Part shown: positions 1 to 8,041 of the stretch, in pieces | How the letters are laid out: every line of letters starts with the position of its first letter | Position numbering within the stretch: the first letter of the stretch is position 1 | NCBI GenBank assembly: GCA_949471785.1 | Contig: CASWRE010000002.1 | Span: 62,001 to 126,000 of the forward strand | DNA length: 64,000 nucleotides | Direction: 5' to 3' | Origin: an uncultured Lachnospiraceae bacterium | Lineage (GTDB): Bacteria; Bacillota; Clostridia; Lachnospirales; Lachnospiraceae | Made by a program: the position numbers and the translations under genes | Notes under the pieces: generated by a model | The model's database searches: none | Told to the model about the DNA's origin: nothing | What the model saw: the letters and a program-made list of their open reading frames with translations, nothing else

Positions 1-1
1 A

Positions 2-595
2 TTAAAGTGTGTAGACGTTATATCCGTCAGGGAGAAAGAAGCGATTCCATATATAAAGAGCCTGTATGAGGGGTCGGTCATAGATGTTTTGGATCCGGTG
101 CTGCTGCTGAATAAGGAGGAGTGGCTGCATATTGAAAAGCAGCCAGACAGAGAAAGATATATTTTCGTTTATTTGACAGAAAAAAATATGGAGTTAATTA
201 CTTATGTAAAGAAACTTTCAAAACAAAAGGGATTATCTATTATAAATTTATGGAGCAGCGTGAGGGTGGTGGATAAGGAATTTATCATAGATTATATTGC
301 GGGTCCGGCGGAATTCTTGGGATATCTTCATCAGGCAGATTATGTGGTGACAAACTCCTTTCATGTCGTAGTGTTCAGTATTATTTATCAAAAGAAATTC
401 ACGGCGTTTCAGCACAGCAAACTGGGTGCGAGGATAAATAATGTTTTGCGGATTCATGGACTTGAGCATAGATTATATGGGACGGATAGCCTGTCGAGAA
501 TAGATGATGTGGTTGATTGGGAAGCAGTAAAAAAGCGTACAGAAAAAAAGGTGAGAATATCAACAGAATTTTTATTAGATCATGTTGGAATATAG
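2..595 (+). CDS. Polysaccharide pyruvyl transferase family protein (5' truncated by window edge)
   Basis: The frame is open from base 2 and has no start in the window, so only about the C-terminal 197 residues are present. The visible part runs through ISVREKEA, a DPVLLL strand and the stretch ADYVVTNSFHVVVFSIIY, the typical C-terminal half of the polysaccharide pyruvyl transferase (PF04230) family. Members add pyruvate ketals or related groups to surface polysaccharides; many in gut Clostridia have no known acceptor. The next gene is an FrhB-like iron-sulfur protein, a pairing common in Firmicutes capsule loci. The family call is fairly firm; the substrate is unknown. Confidence 0.8.
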   Translation, partial: LKCVDVISVREKEAIPYIKSLYEGSVIDVLDPVLLLNKEEWLHIEKQPDRERYIFVYLTEKNMELITYVKKLSKQKGLSIINLWSSVRVVDKEFIIDYIAGPAEFLGYLHQADYVVTNSFHVVVFSIIYQKKFTAFQHSKLGARINNVLRIHGLEHRLYGTDSLSRIDDVVDWEAVKKRTEKKVRISTEFLLDHVGI

Positions 596-620
596 CCGGT
601 TGGGAAAGGGAACGGAGCAG

Positions 621-1736
621 ATGAGGCGTGGCGGTGTAAAGCGGTTTGTAAAAAAGGAATTATGCTGTGGATGTGGTGCGTGTGAGAATATCTGCCCCAC
701 AGAAGCGCTTCATATGGTCCGGGACCGGGAAGGATTTCTATATCCCAAAGTAGATAGAAGCCGATGTGTACATTGCAGTCGATGTAAAGAGGTATGTCCG
801 ATACAAAAAAATCTTCCCATAAACAGTGAATCTCAGTATTTCGGCGTACAGGCCAAAAGAGAAGCGATCCGATATGCCAGTTCATCAGGCGGTTTTTTTT
901 CTGTGCTGGCAGAATACGTCCTTCGGCTTCACGGCGTCGTTTACGGAGCGGGCTATGACAAAAATATGCATGTGAGGCATCGGGAAATTACAAAGCTTTC
1001 GCAGCTTGGCAGGATTCAAAAGACAAAATATGTACAGAGCAGTATGAAAGGGATTTACCACAATATTGAAAAATATCTGAAAGAAAAACGATGGGTGTTG
1101 TTTTGTGGGACGCCGTGTCAGGCCCATGCGTTGAAGCTGTTTTTACATGGTTCCTGTGATAAGCTGATTCTGGTGGATCTGGTGTGCTATGGGGTGCCTT
1201 CTCCGGGGATCTGGGCTCGTTATGTGAAATATCTGGAACGCAGACATAAAGGAAAAATGAGAGATTTTTTGTTCCGGGATAAAAGGGGCAGGGATAATGG
1301 GCATACATGCTCCTATGTGATCAATGATAGAGAATATGCAGGATCTATTTATAAGGATCTTTATTGTGCACTGTACTTTAGTAATTATATTTTACGTCCG
1401 TCATGTCATAAGTGCAAATTTTGTACGGTGGAGAGGAGCAGTGATTTTACCATTGGAGATTTCTGGGGAATTGAGCGTATAAGAGCAGATGTGGATGACG
1501 GTATGGGAACCTCCCTGGTAATCGTCCATACAGATAAGGCAAAAGAAATATGGAAGAGAATAAAAAAAGATGTAGATTGGTTTATCTGCGAGAAGCAGGA
1601 TATTCTTCAGCCGCGTTTACTTACGCCTACGGTTGCTGCAAAACAAAGACGGCTGTTTATGATAGGGTATAGCATTTTGCCGTTTTCTCTGACCATGAAA
1701 CTGGTGGACAGAGGCAGGAAATCAGGAAAGGCATAA
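621..1736 (+). CDS. Coenzyme F420 hydrogenase/dehydrogenase beta-subunit-like iron-sulfur protein of a polysaccharide locus
   Basis: This is a 371-residue protein. Residues 10-60 contain two ferredoxin-like 4Fe-4S motifs (CCGCGACENICP and CVHCSRCKEVCP). An FrhB N- and C-terminal-like region follows, with CGTPCQAHAL, a further Cys set (CHKCKFC) and GDFWGIE. Despite the family name, such proteins in capsule loci of organisms without F420 are thought to handle flavin-linked redox steps on sugars; that role is an inference. ATG 621 is chosen because GGAG lies just upstream; the in-frame ATG at 582 overlaps the previous gene and lacks a binding site. The ABC exporter gene begins 4 bases after the stop, so the two are surely co-transcribed. 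Confidence 0.82.
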   Translation: MRRGGVKRFVKKELCCGCGACENICPTEALHMVRDREGFLYPKVDRSRCVHCSRCKEVCPIQKNLPINSESQYFGVQAKREAIRYASSSGGFFSVLAEYVLRLHGVVYGAGYDKNMHVRHREITKLSQLGRIQKTKYVQSSMKGIYHNIEKYLKEKRWVLFCGTPCQAHALKLFLHGSCDKLILVDLVCYGVPSPGIWARYVKYLERRHKGKMRDFLFRDKRGRDNGHTCSYVINDREYAGSIYKDLYCALYFSNYILRPSCHKCKFCTVERSSDFTIGDFWGIERIRADVDDGMGTSLVIVHTDKAKEIWKRIKKDVDWFICEKQDILQPRLLTPTVAAKQRRLFMIGYSILPFSLTMKLVDRGRKSGKA

Positions 1737-1740
1737 TGTA

Positions 1741-3444
1741 ATGGAAATGTTCAGATACTTGATCAGAATTTTTGAAGAGAAGGATAAAAGAACCTGGAGG
1801 AAACTGGTTGTTTTTAGTTTTATAAGCCCGGTTATGGATATTTTCAGTTTTTCTGCAATTATTTATATTATGAACGCAATTGTGCGTGAAAAGCGGGCGA
1901 CAACAGAAATGACAATCTTTGCTCTCAGCATGGGCATTGTATCCATCCTTGTGGGTTTTTTTGAATTATATAAGTGTAAAATACGCAATTGGTTAGAATA
2001 TGATGGCGCCCATGAGTTGTCTGTAAAAATGTGCGAATTATTTATAAAAGAAGATCTGGCGCATCACAATCAAAAAAGTGTTGTACAGGTTTTATCCATG
2101 GTGCGTTCCGATACGCAGAATTGTATTGAGATTGTCATGGATGGTATGCGTTTGTGGACGAATGGCGTTACTTTGGCGGGCTGTTTTCTTGCTTTGATTT
2201 ATATGTCAGGATGGGCCGGTATAGTTAGTTGTATTGTACTGGTGATATTTATGGCGGGAATTTTTTTCGGGTATCGAACGCAGATAAAAGTTTATGGCGA
2301 AAAATGCAGGAAAAAAATGATTAAGACAAATGCGCAGGTTTCGATAGCCTACGGTATTTTTAAGGAAATGAAACTTTCCCATAGTTCGGAAACTGTGTTG
2401 GATCGATATCAAAAAGCAAGTAGTGAATATGCGGAAATGCAAAAAGAATTCAACTACAGAAATAGTATAATCAGCATGATTATGCAAAACATGGTGATGA
2501 GTTTTTTGTTTATTTTACTTGCCTTTTTGATGTGGGCACGGGAAGATGAGCTGATTCGGGTCCTTGTAACAATGGTTGTTTACATCACCCTTTTCATACG
2601 CGTGATACCGATGGCGTACTCTATTGTGGCCGGAATGAATAATATAGAGTTTAAAAAGAAATCTTTTGAGACTTTGAAGGAAAACATGGAGAGATATAAA
2701 GAAATAAAAGAAACAGAAAAGACAGCCAGCCAGATCAGGCAAAAGGAAATATCTATTAAAAAGGGGATTCAGGTCAGAAATCTTTCCTTTCAATATAATG
2801 ATCAGGCAGAAATCTTTCAGGATGCTTCTATAGATATTCCAGCGGGAAAATCTATTGCTATAATTGGAGCGTCCGGCGCGGGAAAAACAACATTTTTGGA
2901 TTTGCTTCTGGGTCTGTTGAAGCCTCAGTCGGGAAGTATTTTATACGATGATTATGATATTATGACCCAAACCGATGCGGAGGGTCCTTGTCAAGCAGAT
3001 CTCGGGGCGGTCATAAGCTATATTCCGCAGATTGTATATTTGAATGGAGAAACGATCCGAAACAATGTTGCATTTTATGACAACGAAAATGAGGTAGACG
3101 ATGAAAAAGTCGTTGAATGTCTGAAATATGCGCAGATATGGGAGGATATCGCCAGAATGCCGGAGGGGATAGATACTTTAATCGGAGAAAACGGAACGGC
3201 TATTTCCGGCGGACAACGTCAGAGGATCGCGCTGGCGCGGGCTTTATATAAGGAATTTGAGCTTCTGGTCATGGATGAGGCCACGGCGGCTCTGGATATG
3301 GAAACAGAGAAAGCAGTCATAGACTCTATATGGAAGATAAAAGGGAATAAGACATTGCTTATAGCAACGCATCATATGAGTCTGGCGGATGCATGTGATT
3401 CGATCTACAGGATTGAAAATCGGAAAATTATGAAAATAAGATGA
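1741..3444 (+). CDS. ABC transporter, fused permease/ATPase (exporter type)
   Basis: This 567-residue half-transporter has about six hydrophobic helices in residues 1-330 and a nucleotide-binding domain from about 340. Visible motifs are Walker A GASGAGKTT, the signature ISGGQRQRIALARA, Walker B LLVMDEATAALD and the switch His in IATHHMSL. The architecture is that of homodimeric exporters such as MsbA or the oligosaccharide-lipid flippase PglK. Its place between polysaccharide genes suggests a role in moving a lipid-linked glycan or its precursor across the membrane; this is inference, and a peptide or lipid substrate is not excluded. Translation is probably coupled to the upstream iron-sulfur gene. 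Confidence 0.85.
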   Translation: MEMFRYLIRIFEEKDKRTWRKLVVFSFISPVMDIFSFSAIIYIMNAIVREKRATTEMTIFALSMGIVSILVGFFELYKCKIRNWLEYDGAHELSVKMCELFIKEDLAHHNQKSVVQVLSMVRSDTQNCIEIVMDGMRLWTNGVTLAGCFLALIYMSGWAGIVSCIVLVIFMAGIFFGYRTQIKVYGEKCRKKMIKTNAQVSIAYGIFKEMKLSHSSETVLDRYQKASSEYAEMQKEFNYRNSIISMIMQNMVMSFLFILLAFLMWAREDELIRVLVTMVVYITLFIRVIPMAYSIVAGMNNIEFKKKSFETLKENMERYKEIKETEKTASQIRQKEISIKKGIQVRNLSFQYNDQAEIFQDASIDIPAGKSIAIIGASGAGKTTFLDLLLGLLKPQSGSILYDDYDIMTQTDAEGPCQADLGAVISYIPQIVYLNGETIRNNVAFYDNENEVDDEKVVECLKYAQIWEDIARMPEGIDTLIGENGTAISGGQRQRIALARALYKEFELLVMDEATAALDMETEKAVIDSIWKIKGNKTLLIATHHMSLADACDSIYRIENRKIMKIR

Positions 3445-3467
3445 GGACGGCAAAGGAGTAAAGGCGG

Positions 3468-4088
3468 ATGTATGTAACAGACAAGATTAAGAATTTGGAA
3501 TGGAAGTTATACAGGGAAAGGAAACGAAGGGCTTTGAAAAATGACCATTTTTCGATCATATCATCCAATTGCAGCGGCACCGTTATCTATTCTGATTTAC
3601 ATTTGCCGTATACTTCTCCAACAGTTAATTTGAGTATTGGGATGAATGATTTTGTTAAAATGGTTAAGAATCTGAGATGGTACATGGAACAGGAATTCAC
3701 GCAGATCGAGTCGAAAGAAAAATATCCGGTTGGTCTGCTTGGCGGGGTTCAAGTGAATTTTATACATTATAAAACCTTTGAAGAGGCAGTACAAAAATGG
3801 GAAGAGAGGAAGAAAAGGATAAACTGGGATGATTTGTTTATTATAGGAACAGACAAAGATGGCTGTACCCTTGAAACGATCCGGGATTTTGAACGGCTGC
3901 CTTATAAAAATAAGGTGATTTTTACCCATGTTGAATATCCGGAATTTCCGTCGTCATATTACATAAAAGGATTTGAAAAGGAAGAGGAGTTGGGAGTCAT
4001 AATATATTTCAGAGACCGGTTTTTAAAAAGACGGTATTTGGATGATTTTGATTATGTGAGATTCCTGAATGGTTCAGATGATTGTTAA
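3468..4088 (+). CDS. DUF1919 family protein of exopolysaccharide cluster
   Basis: This 206-residue soluble protein resembles the DUF1919 family: an N-terminal basic stretch, then SIISSNCSGTVIYSDL, a central LLGGVQVNFIHY and WDDLFIIGTDKDGC, and a C-terminal RDRFLKRRYLDDFDYV. DUF1919 proteins occur almost only in capsule and exopolysaccharide loci; the activity is unproven but a glycosyltransferase-like role is often supposed. AAAGGAG stands 9 bases before ATG 3468. The 3' end overlaps the next glycosyltransferase by 20 bases, which supports one operon. Confidence 0.75.
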   Translation: MYVTDKIKNLEWKLYRERKRRALKNDHFSIISSNCSGTVIYSDLHLPYTSPTVNLSIGMNDFVKMVKNLRWYMEQEFTQIESKEKYPVGLLGGVQVNFIHYKTFEEAVQKWEERKKRINWDDLFIIGTDKDGCTLETIRDFERLPYKNKVIFTHVEYPEFPSSYYIKGFEKEEELGVIIYFRDRFLKRRYLDDFDYVRFLNGSDDC

Positions 4089-5085
4089 AGGCAGGGTTTC
4101 CATAGTTACGCCCGTGTATAACGGAGAAAGTTATCTGTCGCCTATGCTGGATTCCGTGCTGGGACAGACTTATTCGGAGATAGAGATGATTCTGGTCGAC
4201 GACGGTTCAACAGATCAGACGGTTCAGGTGGCGGAAAGTTATCGTCCCCTATTTGCCGACAGAGGTTATGGGTATCGCATCGTCCGGGCAGAGCATAAAT
4301 GTGCCGCCGCGGCAATCAATCAGGGGCTGCCCTTTGTGACGGGCGAATATCTGATCTGGCCGGACGGCGATGATCGGCTGGAACAGGATTCTGTAGAAAA
4401 AAGAGTTCGTTTTCTACAGCAAAATCCCCAATACCAATGTGTCCGGACATTGCCTTACTATTTTAAGCAGGAAACAGGGGATGAGGTGCGGGCAGATGAA
4501 ACCATAGGGGATTTTGACAAGGAGGAACTGTTCTGGGATCTCTTGGAGTATCGAACTTATGTATGCTGCGGATGTTATATGCTGAGAACGGAGTCTTTTT
4601 TTAAAATTTATCCAGAACGGCGTATACCGGAATATCATGTGGGGCAAAATTTTCAGATGTTGCTCCCATTTATGTATTTTCACAGGTGTCCGACTATCCC
4701 GGAAAAGCTTTACGGCGTATGTGTCAGAGAGGGCAGTCATTCCAGGAGAGATCTGTCCCCTGAGGAAGAAAAAAAGCGGGATCAGGCGTATGAGGAAATG
4801 ATAGACGAAATTGCGGATCTCTGCCATATGGATGATGAAAGTTCAAGAAAAAGGCTTGCATACTGGAAAATCAGACGCAGATATGCCTTTGCTGTCAAAT
4901 ACAGGTGCGTACGACAGATATTCAGCTCTGGCTGCCAGATGTATCGTTTGCATCTATATGGAAGAACAGGCCTGCTTACCATACTAAAAGATTTTATATG
5001 GGTGTGCTTAGAAGGAACCTGGATTATGAAGAAGGTTTATCCGGTGTACAAGGGCTGTATCCATAGATGCAGGGGAAAACTATAG
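4069..5085 (+). CDS. Glycosyltransferase family 2
   Basis: This GT-A glycosyltransferase has 338 residues. Hallmarks are the N-terminal SIVTPVYNGESYL, the nucleotide-sugar binding LVDDGSTD, and a DxD-type metal site in WPDGDDRL. The C-terminal third is basic and may rest on the membrane. It would transfer a sugar from a nucleotide donor during repeat-unit assembly; donor and acceptor cannot be told from sequence. Two in-frame ATGs (4069 and 4078) lie inside the preceding gene, neither with a strong ribosome site, so translational coupling is likely and the exact start is uncertain by three codons. Confidence 0.85.
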   Translation: MVQMIVKGRVSIVTPVYNGESYLSPMLDSVLGQTYSEIEMILVDDGSTDQTVQVAESYRPLFADRGYGYRIVRAEHKCAAAAINQGLPFVTGEYLIWPDGDDRLEQDSVEKRVRFLQQNPQYQCVRTLPYYFKQETGDEVRADETIGDFDKEELFWDLLEYRTYVCCGCYMLRTESFFKIYPERRIPEYHVGQNFQMLLPFMYFHRCPTIPEKLYGVCVREGSHSRRDLSPEEEKKRDQAYEEMIDEIADLCHMDDESSRKRLAYWKIRRRYAFAVKYRCVRQIFSSGCQMYRLHLYGRTGLLTILKDFIWVCLEGTWIMKKVYPVYKGCIHRCRGKL

Positions 5086-5128
5086 TGGCTTTCTGGGTCC
5101 AGGCAGACATTATATGGGGGAAAATGTG

Positions 5129-6181
5129 ATGATATCTGTGATTATACCGGTTTATAATACGGCGGGGTATTTGAAACGGTGCATTGATTCCGTTTTAGGC
5201 TCTTCCTATGAGGATTGGGAACTTATTTTAGTGGATGACGGTTCCACTGACCATAGCCTTTTTATATGTAAACAGTATAGTAAGGCGGATTGTCGTGTAA
5301 AATATTTCAGGCAAGAACACAGAGGGGTATCCGCGGCACGAAACAGGGGGGCCACAGAGAGTCAGGGAATATGGATCGTGTTTGTGGATTCGGATGATTA
5401 TATTTCTCCGGATTTTTTGGGAACGGTCGCAAGCGAAGAATATCAGGGACAGGAGCTTTTGCTCTTTGATTTTGTGCGGCTGAAAAAAGGACGAAAGCCG
5501 TCTGGCGGCAGGGCAGCCATGGCGGTAAAAAACGAGCAGGGATATGACCGAGAAAGCGACAGGATATATTTAGTTGAATGCCTGTTAAATATGCGGCAGT
5601 TGAATAAAGACGGTAATATAAGCCTGGCTTCTCCATGTGCGAAAGCATATAAAAAATCTGTTATAGACCGGTATAGCCTTCGTTTTGCGGAAGATCTCGC
5701 CATATATGAAGACCGGCTCTTTAATCTTGAGTATATAGGGAAAGCCAGATCCTGTACATATATTCGGAAACAGATTTATTACGTGGAAGTGAGGATGGAT
5801 TCTGCTATGCGGGGATATAATCCGGATTTTTTACACAATGATATCCGATATCAGAAAAAACTTCTGGACATTTTGAAGGGCAGCGGTATTTTTCCTAAGG
5901 TCAAAGCAGCGTATTACAGCAGCGTTTTATCCAACATGGCGGATATTCTGGTACGTGGGATTTTTCATCCGCTAAGTACCAGAACGTATCAGGAAAAATG
6001 CAGACAGTGCGGGGAAATGCGTCGCGTGGGAATCTACCGGCGGGCGGTAAAATATAATAAGAGAATTTCTAATCTGCCCAGACAGCTTCTTTTATTTTTT
6101 TACCGGCGGAAATACTATCGGGTTGTGCAACTTATCTGCCGGACGAGCTATAAAATTTTAGAAGTAACAGGACGAATCTAG
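5129..6181 (+). CDS. Glycosyltransferase family 2
   Basis: This is the second GT-A enzyme of the locus, 350 residues from ATG 5129. It carries SVIIPVYNTAGYLKRC, LVDDGSTD and the DxD site FVDSDDYI, followed by a C-terminal region rich in Tyr and Arg, as in capsule glycosyltransferases of the EpsJ/WfgS kind. ATG 5129 is preferred over the in-frame ATG at 5114 because GGGGGA sits 7 bases before it, whereas nothing good precedes 5114. It is the last recognisable enzyme of the polysaccharide operon in this window. The specific sugar is unknown. Confidence 0.84.
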   Translation: MISVIIPVYNTAGYLKRCIDSVLGSSYEDWELILVDDGSTDHSLFICKQYSKADCRVKYFRQEHRGVSAARNRGATESQGIWIVFVDSDDYISPDFLGTVASEEYQGQELLLFDFVRLKKGRKPSGGRAAMAVKNEQGYDRESDRIYLVECLLNMRQLNKDGNISLASPCAKAYKKSVIDRYSLRFAEDLAIYEDRLFNLEYIGKARSCTYIRKQIYYVEVRMDSAMRGYNPDFLHNDIRYQKKLLDILKGSGIFPKVKAAYYSSVLSNMADILVRGIFHPLSTRTYQEKCRQCGEMRRVGIYRRAVKYNKRISNLPRQLLLFFYRRKYYRVVQLICRTSYKILEVTGRI

Positions 6182-6208
6182 GTGTTTACAGATCAGAGGG
6201 AGTAAAAA

Positions 6209-6430
6209 ATGGATTCAGGCCATTATATCCAAAGAATAGAGTCCTATTTTAAAAGAACTCATAGAATACAATTAAAAGGGAGCAGCGGGATATTTCTGGC
6301 CCTTTATGTGTTTCTCATAATTTCTATTGAGACATTTCTGGTATGGGAGGGCAATACGCCTGGTTTACTACTTTCTTTTGCCTTCATACTGGCAGTCTTA
6401 GTTTTTGTTTGTATGATAGACCACAAATAA
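6209..6430 (+). CDS. Small two-helix membrane protein, unknown function
   Basis: This 73-residue protein has a charged N-terminus of about 25 residues followed by two hydrophobic segments (about 28-45 and 51-69) separated by EGNTPG. A clear GAGGGAG site precedes the ATG, and the gene follows the last glycosyltransferase by 27 bases in the same direction, so it looks real and co-transcribed. It belongs to no family I recognise. A role in the polysaccharide machinery is possible from position only. Its stop lies 4 bases from the facing lipoprotein gene. Confidence 0.6.
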   Translation: MDSGHYIQRIESYFKRTHRIQLKGSSGIFLALYVFLIISIETFLVWEGNTPGLLLSFAFILAVLVFVCMIDHK

Positions 6431-6434
6431 GTTT

Positions 6435-7526
6435 TTATGGGAAATAAAGCTCCATTAATTCATAAACTCTGTCCCTCGTCATTTCTGCCGCCGTATTATT
6501 CCGGATCATCGGCTGCATAGAGCCTCCCTCATATTCTTCGCCGGCTTTTTCCACTTCCGCCTCTTTTTGGGCGATCCAATCCCGTTGTTCGGCAGTGAGA
6601 GACTCCATCGTATCCGCGTCCAGCGTCTGTTTTAAGGTATCCCACAGGGTATTCAGTGCGGAGTCCCACAGCTCGTACAATTCCAGCGTTTTTTCGTTAT
6701 ATTCCGCCTGAGTGAGCGAGTCGTTTTCAATGGAATCTCCCAGGGAAGCTGCCGTATCCTCAATATAGGACAAAGTTTCTTCAAAGTTTTCCGTCATGCT
6801 GTAGCTGGAAAAGCCGCATTGCCGACTCTCGTTGTACAGTACGTAAAAGGGAAGCTCTGTACCCGGCGTGCCGGAGAGGGCAGGATTAATCCAGTTTTTG
6901 CATTCTCCGGGAATTTGTTCCAGCGGGGCGCCAGGCAGATACAGGAGAATATTTTCCGCGTCTTCCAGACCGTTGGGTGTCGTATATTTGTATAACACGC
7001 CGTCCTTTATTTCTTTGCTGTCCGCTTCTTTTTCCCAATCTATCCTTTCGATCTGCATGGTATAGGTATAATCATTGACCTTTTGGGGTACGGTGAATTG
7101 CCCCTCAAAAATGCATTGATACAGGGTGCCATGGGGATACCCGTCACCCGTATCGCCCATATCGCTATCGGTATATTCCCCGGCAAAATTTCCGTTCTCA
7201 TCAACGGTCATCAGCGTAGCCCATCCGCCCGCGCCGCCGGAAAAACAGAACTGGAGGTTTTTTAAATCGGCAAAAGAAAACCGGGGATCCTCCGCATTTT
7301 CTGAAACCGAGGCAGAAACCGGAGGATTTTCTTCCGCGGTTTCGGAAAAGGCGGATGAACTCTGTTTTGCAGGCGCGCTTTGATTTTGTGATGAATCCTG
7401 CTGTGCAGACATGCTTTGCGTTTCACTCATGCTGTGCTCGGCGGAAGACTCTTTTTGCTTTTCGCAGCCATACAGGGACAGCATCGGAATTACAAATAAA
7501 AGCAGGGCCGTAAAGTATTTTTTCAT
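6435..7526 (-). CDS. Lipoprotein with C-terminal LprI/DUF1311-like domain
   Basis: This is a 363-residue precursor with a lipobox (LSLYGC) giving an acylated Cys at about residue 21. A low-complexity Ser/Gln/Glu linker to about residue 75 follows, then a central domain beginning FSFADLKNLQFCFSGGAGGW with paired GD-rich strands, and a C-terminal helical region (about 260-360) with LTAEQRDWIAQKEAEVE that matches the LprI/DUF1311 pattern. LprI domains are implicated in lysozyme inhibition in mycobacteria; in Clostridia the role is unknown. It would be anchored on the outer face of the membrane. GAGGAG stands 9 bases before the ATG. It is monocistronic and converges on the polysaccharide operon. 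Confidence 0.72.
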   Translation of the reverse strand: MKKYFTALLLFVIPMLSLYGCEKQKESSAEHSMSETQSMSAQQDSSQNQSAPAKQSSSAFSETAEENPPVSASVSENAEDPRFSFADLKNLQFCFSGGAGGWATLMTVDENGNFAGEYTDSDMGDTGDGYPHGTLYQCIFEGQFTVPQKVNDYTYTMQIERIDWEKEADSKEIKDGVLYKYTTPNGLEDAENILLYLPGAPLEQIPGECKNWINPALSGTPGTELPFYVLYNESRQCGFSSYSMTENFEETLSYIEDTAASLGDSIENDSLTQAEYNEKTLELYELWDSALNTLWDTLKQTLDADTMESLTAEQRDWIAQKEAEVEKAGEEYEGGSMQPMIRNNTAAEMTRDRVYELMELYFP

Positions 7527-7565
7527 AATCAGGTTCTCCTCATGCGATATTTATTTTCAGGCGTA

Positions 7566-7574
7566 AGTATAGCA
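7566..7574 (-). promoter_or_regulatory. Extended -10 promoter for the LprI-domain lipoprotein
   Basis: On the minus strand TGCTATACT forms a TGn-extended -10 box 40 bases upstream of the lipoprotein ATG. There is no convincing -35 at 17 bases; CACACA is the closest. The assignment rests on the near-consensus TATACT and its location. Confidence 0.45.
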
Positions 7575-7796
7575 CAGAGCGCGGCGGTTGTGTGAATCAA
7601 AAGTGTAAAAAATTGATTTTGCAAGAATGACCATGTCAGTAAAATGCTGACACATTATGAAAAGATGGTGCCGATATGTAAGATTAATGGGAGAAGCCTA
7701 TCATGGAGGACAGAGCGGATGCACTTTGTGACGGCGAAAGGAAAAAGAATATGTCAGGCAGTTGAGCCTTTGGGAATAGCGAAGCCTGCCGCAAAG

Positions 7797-7834
7797 AAGC
7801 CCGGAAAGAATAAAATGTTCTATTTCGGGCTTTT
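7797..7834 (+). terminator. Orphan terminator-like hairpin
   Basis: AAGCCCG (7797-7803) pairs with CGGGCTT (7826-7832), and the A/T-rich interior can extend the stem (GAAA/TTTC); TTTT follows. No gene ends just upstream, so it may close a short untranslated transcript. Upstream, GGCAG/CTGCC (about 7758-7790) can also pair. Confidence 0.4.
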
Positions 7835-7858
7835 GCTATTATACAGTTTGCCAGAAGA

Positions 7859-7888
7859 TTGGACTTTTTTACTCTGTTATGTTATACT
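7859..7888 (+). promoter_or_regulatory. Promoter of the hybrid histidine kinase
   Basis: A -35 TTGGAC (7859-7864) and a -10 TATACT (7883-7888) are separated by 18 bases. Transcription would start about 150 bases before the kinase ATG. Confidence 0.55.
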
Positions 7889-8041
7889 GGCCACCAGATC
7901 TGTCAATATCACACCGTGCATTTTATGCCTTTACCTGTCTGAAAATGTTACGGTGAATACACGGTAAAGTATTCCTAAGCGGAATTCACGACCGATAAAA
8001 GAGAAAGTATACCATACTGAAAAATACGGAGGGTGGCTTTT

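Larger units (their letters stand above)
7527..8041. other. Intergenic region between divergent lipoprotein and hybrid kinase genes
   Basis: This is a stretch of 515 bases without a credible gene. It holds the minus-strand promoter of the lipoprotein, a terminator-like hairpin at 7797-7834 not preceded by any recognised gene, and a plus-strand promoter at 7859-7888 followed by a leader of about 150 bases to the kinase. A 107-codon open frame at 7644-7967 lacks a ribosome site and resembles nothing; part of it runs through the hairpin. Confidence 0.6.

Noticed and set aside
4414..4827. Long minus-strand frames inside glycosyltransferase, kinase and phosphorylase genes
   Set aside because: They are antisense shadows of well-supported genes, with no ribosome site or family motif.
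7740..7834. Cyclic-di-GMP riboswitch before the hybrid kinase
   Set aside because: GCCGCAAAG resembles one conserved piece, but the rest of the GEMM consensus (GGCAAACC, tetraloop receptor) is missing.
7644..7967. 107-codon open frame in the gap before the hybrid kinase
   Set aside because: No ribosome site, no family resemblance, and it runs through a terminator-like hairpin and the kinase promoter.
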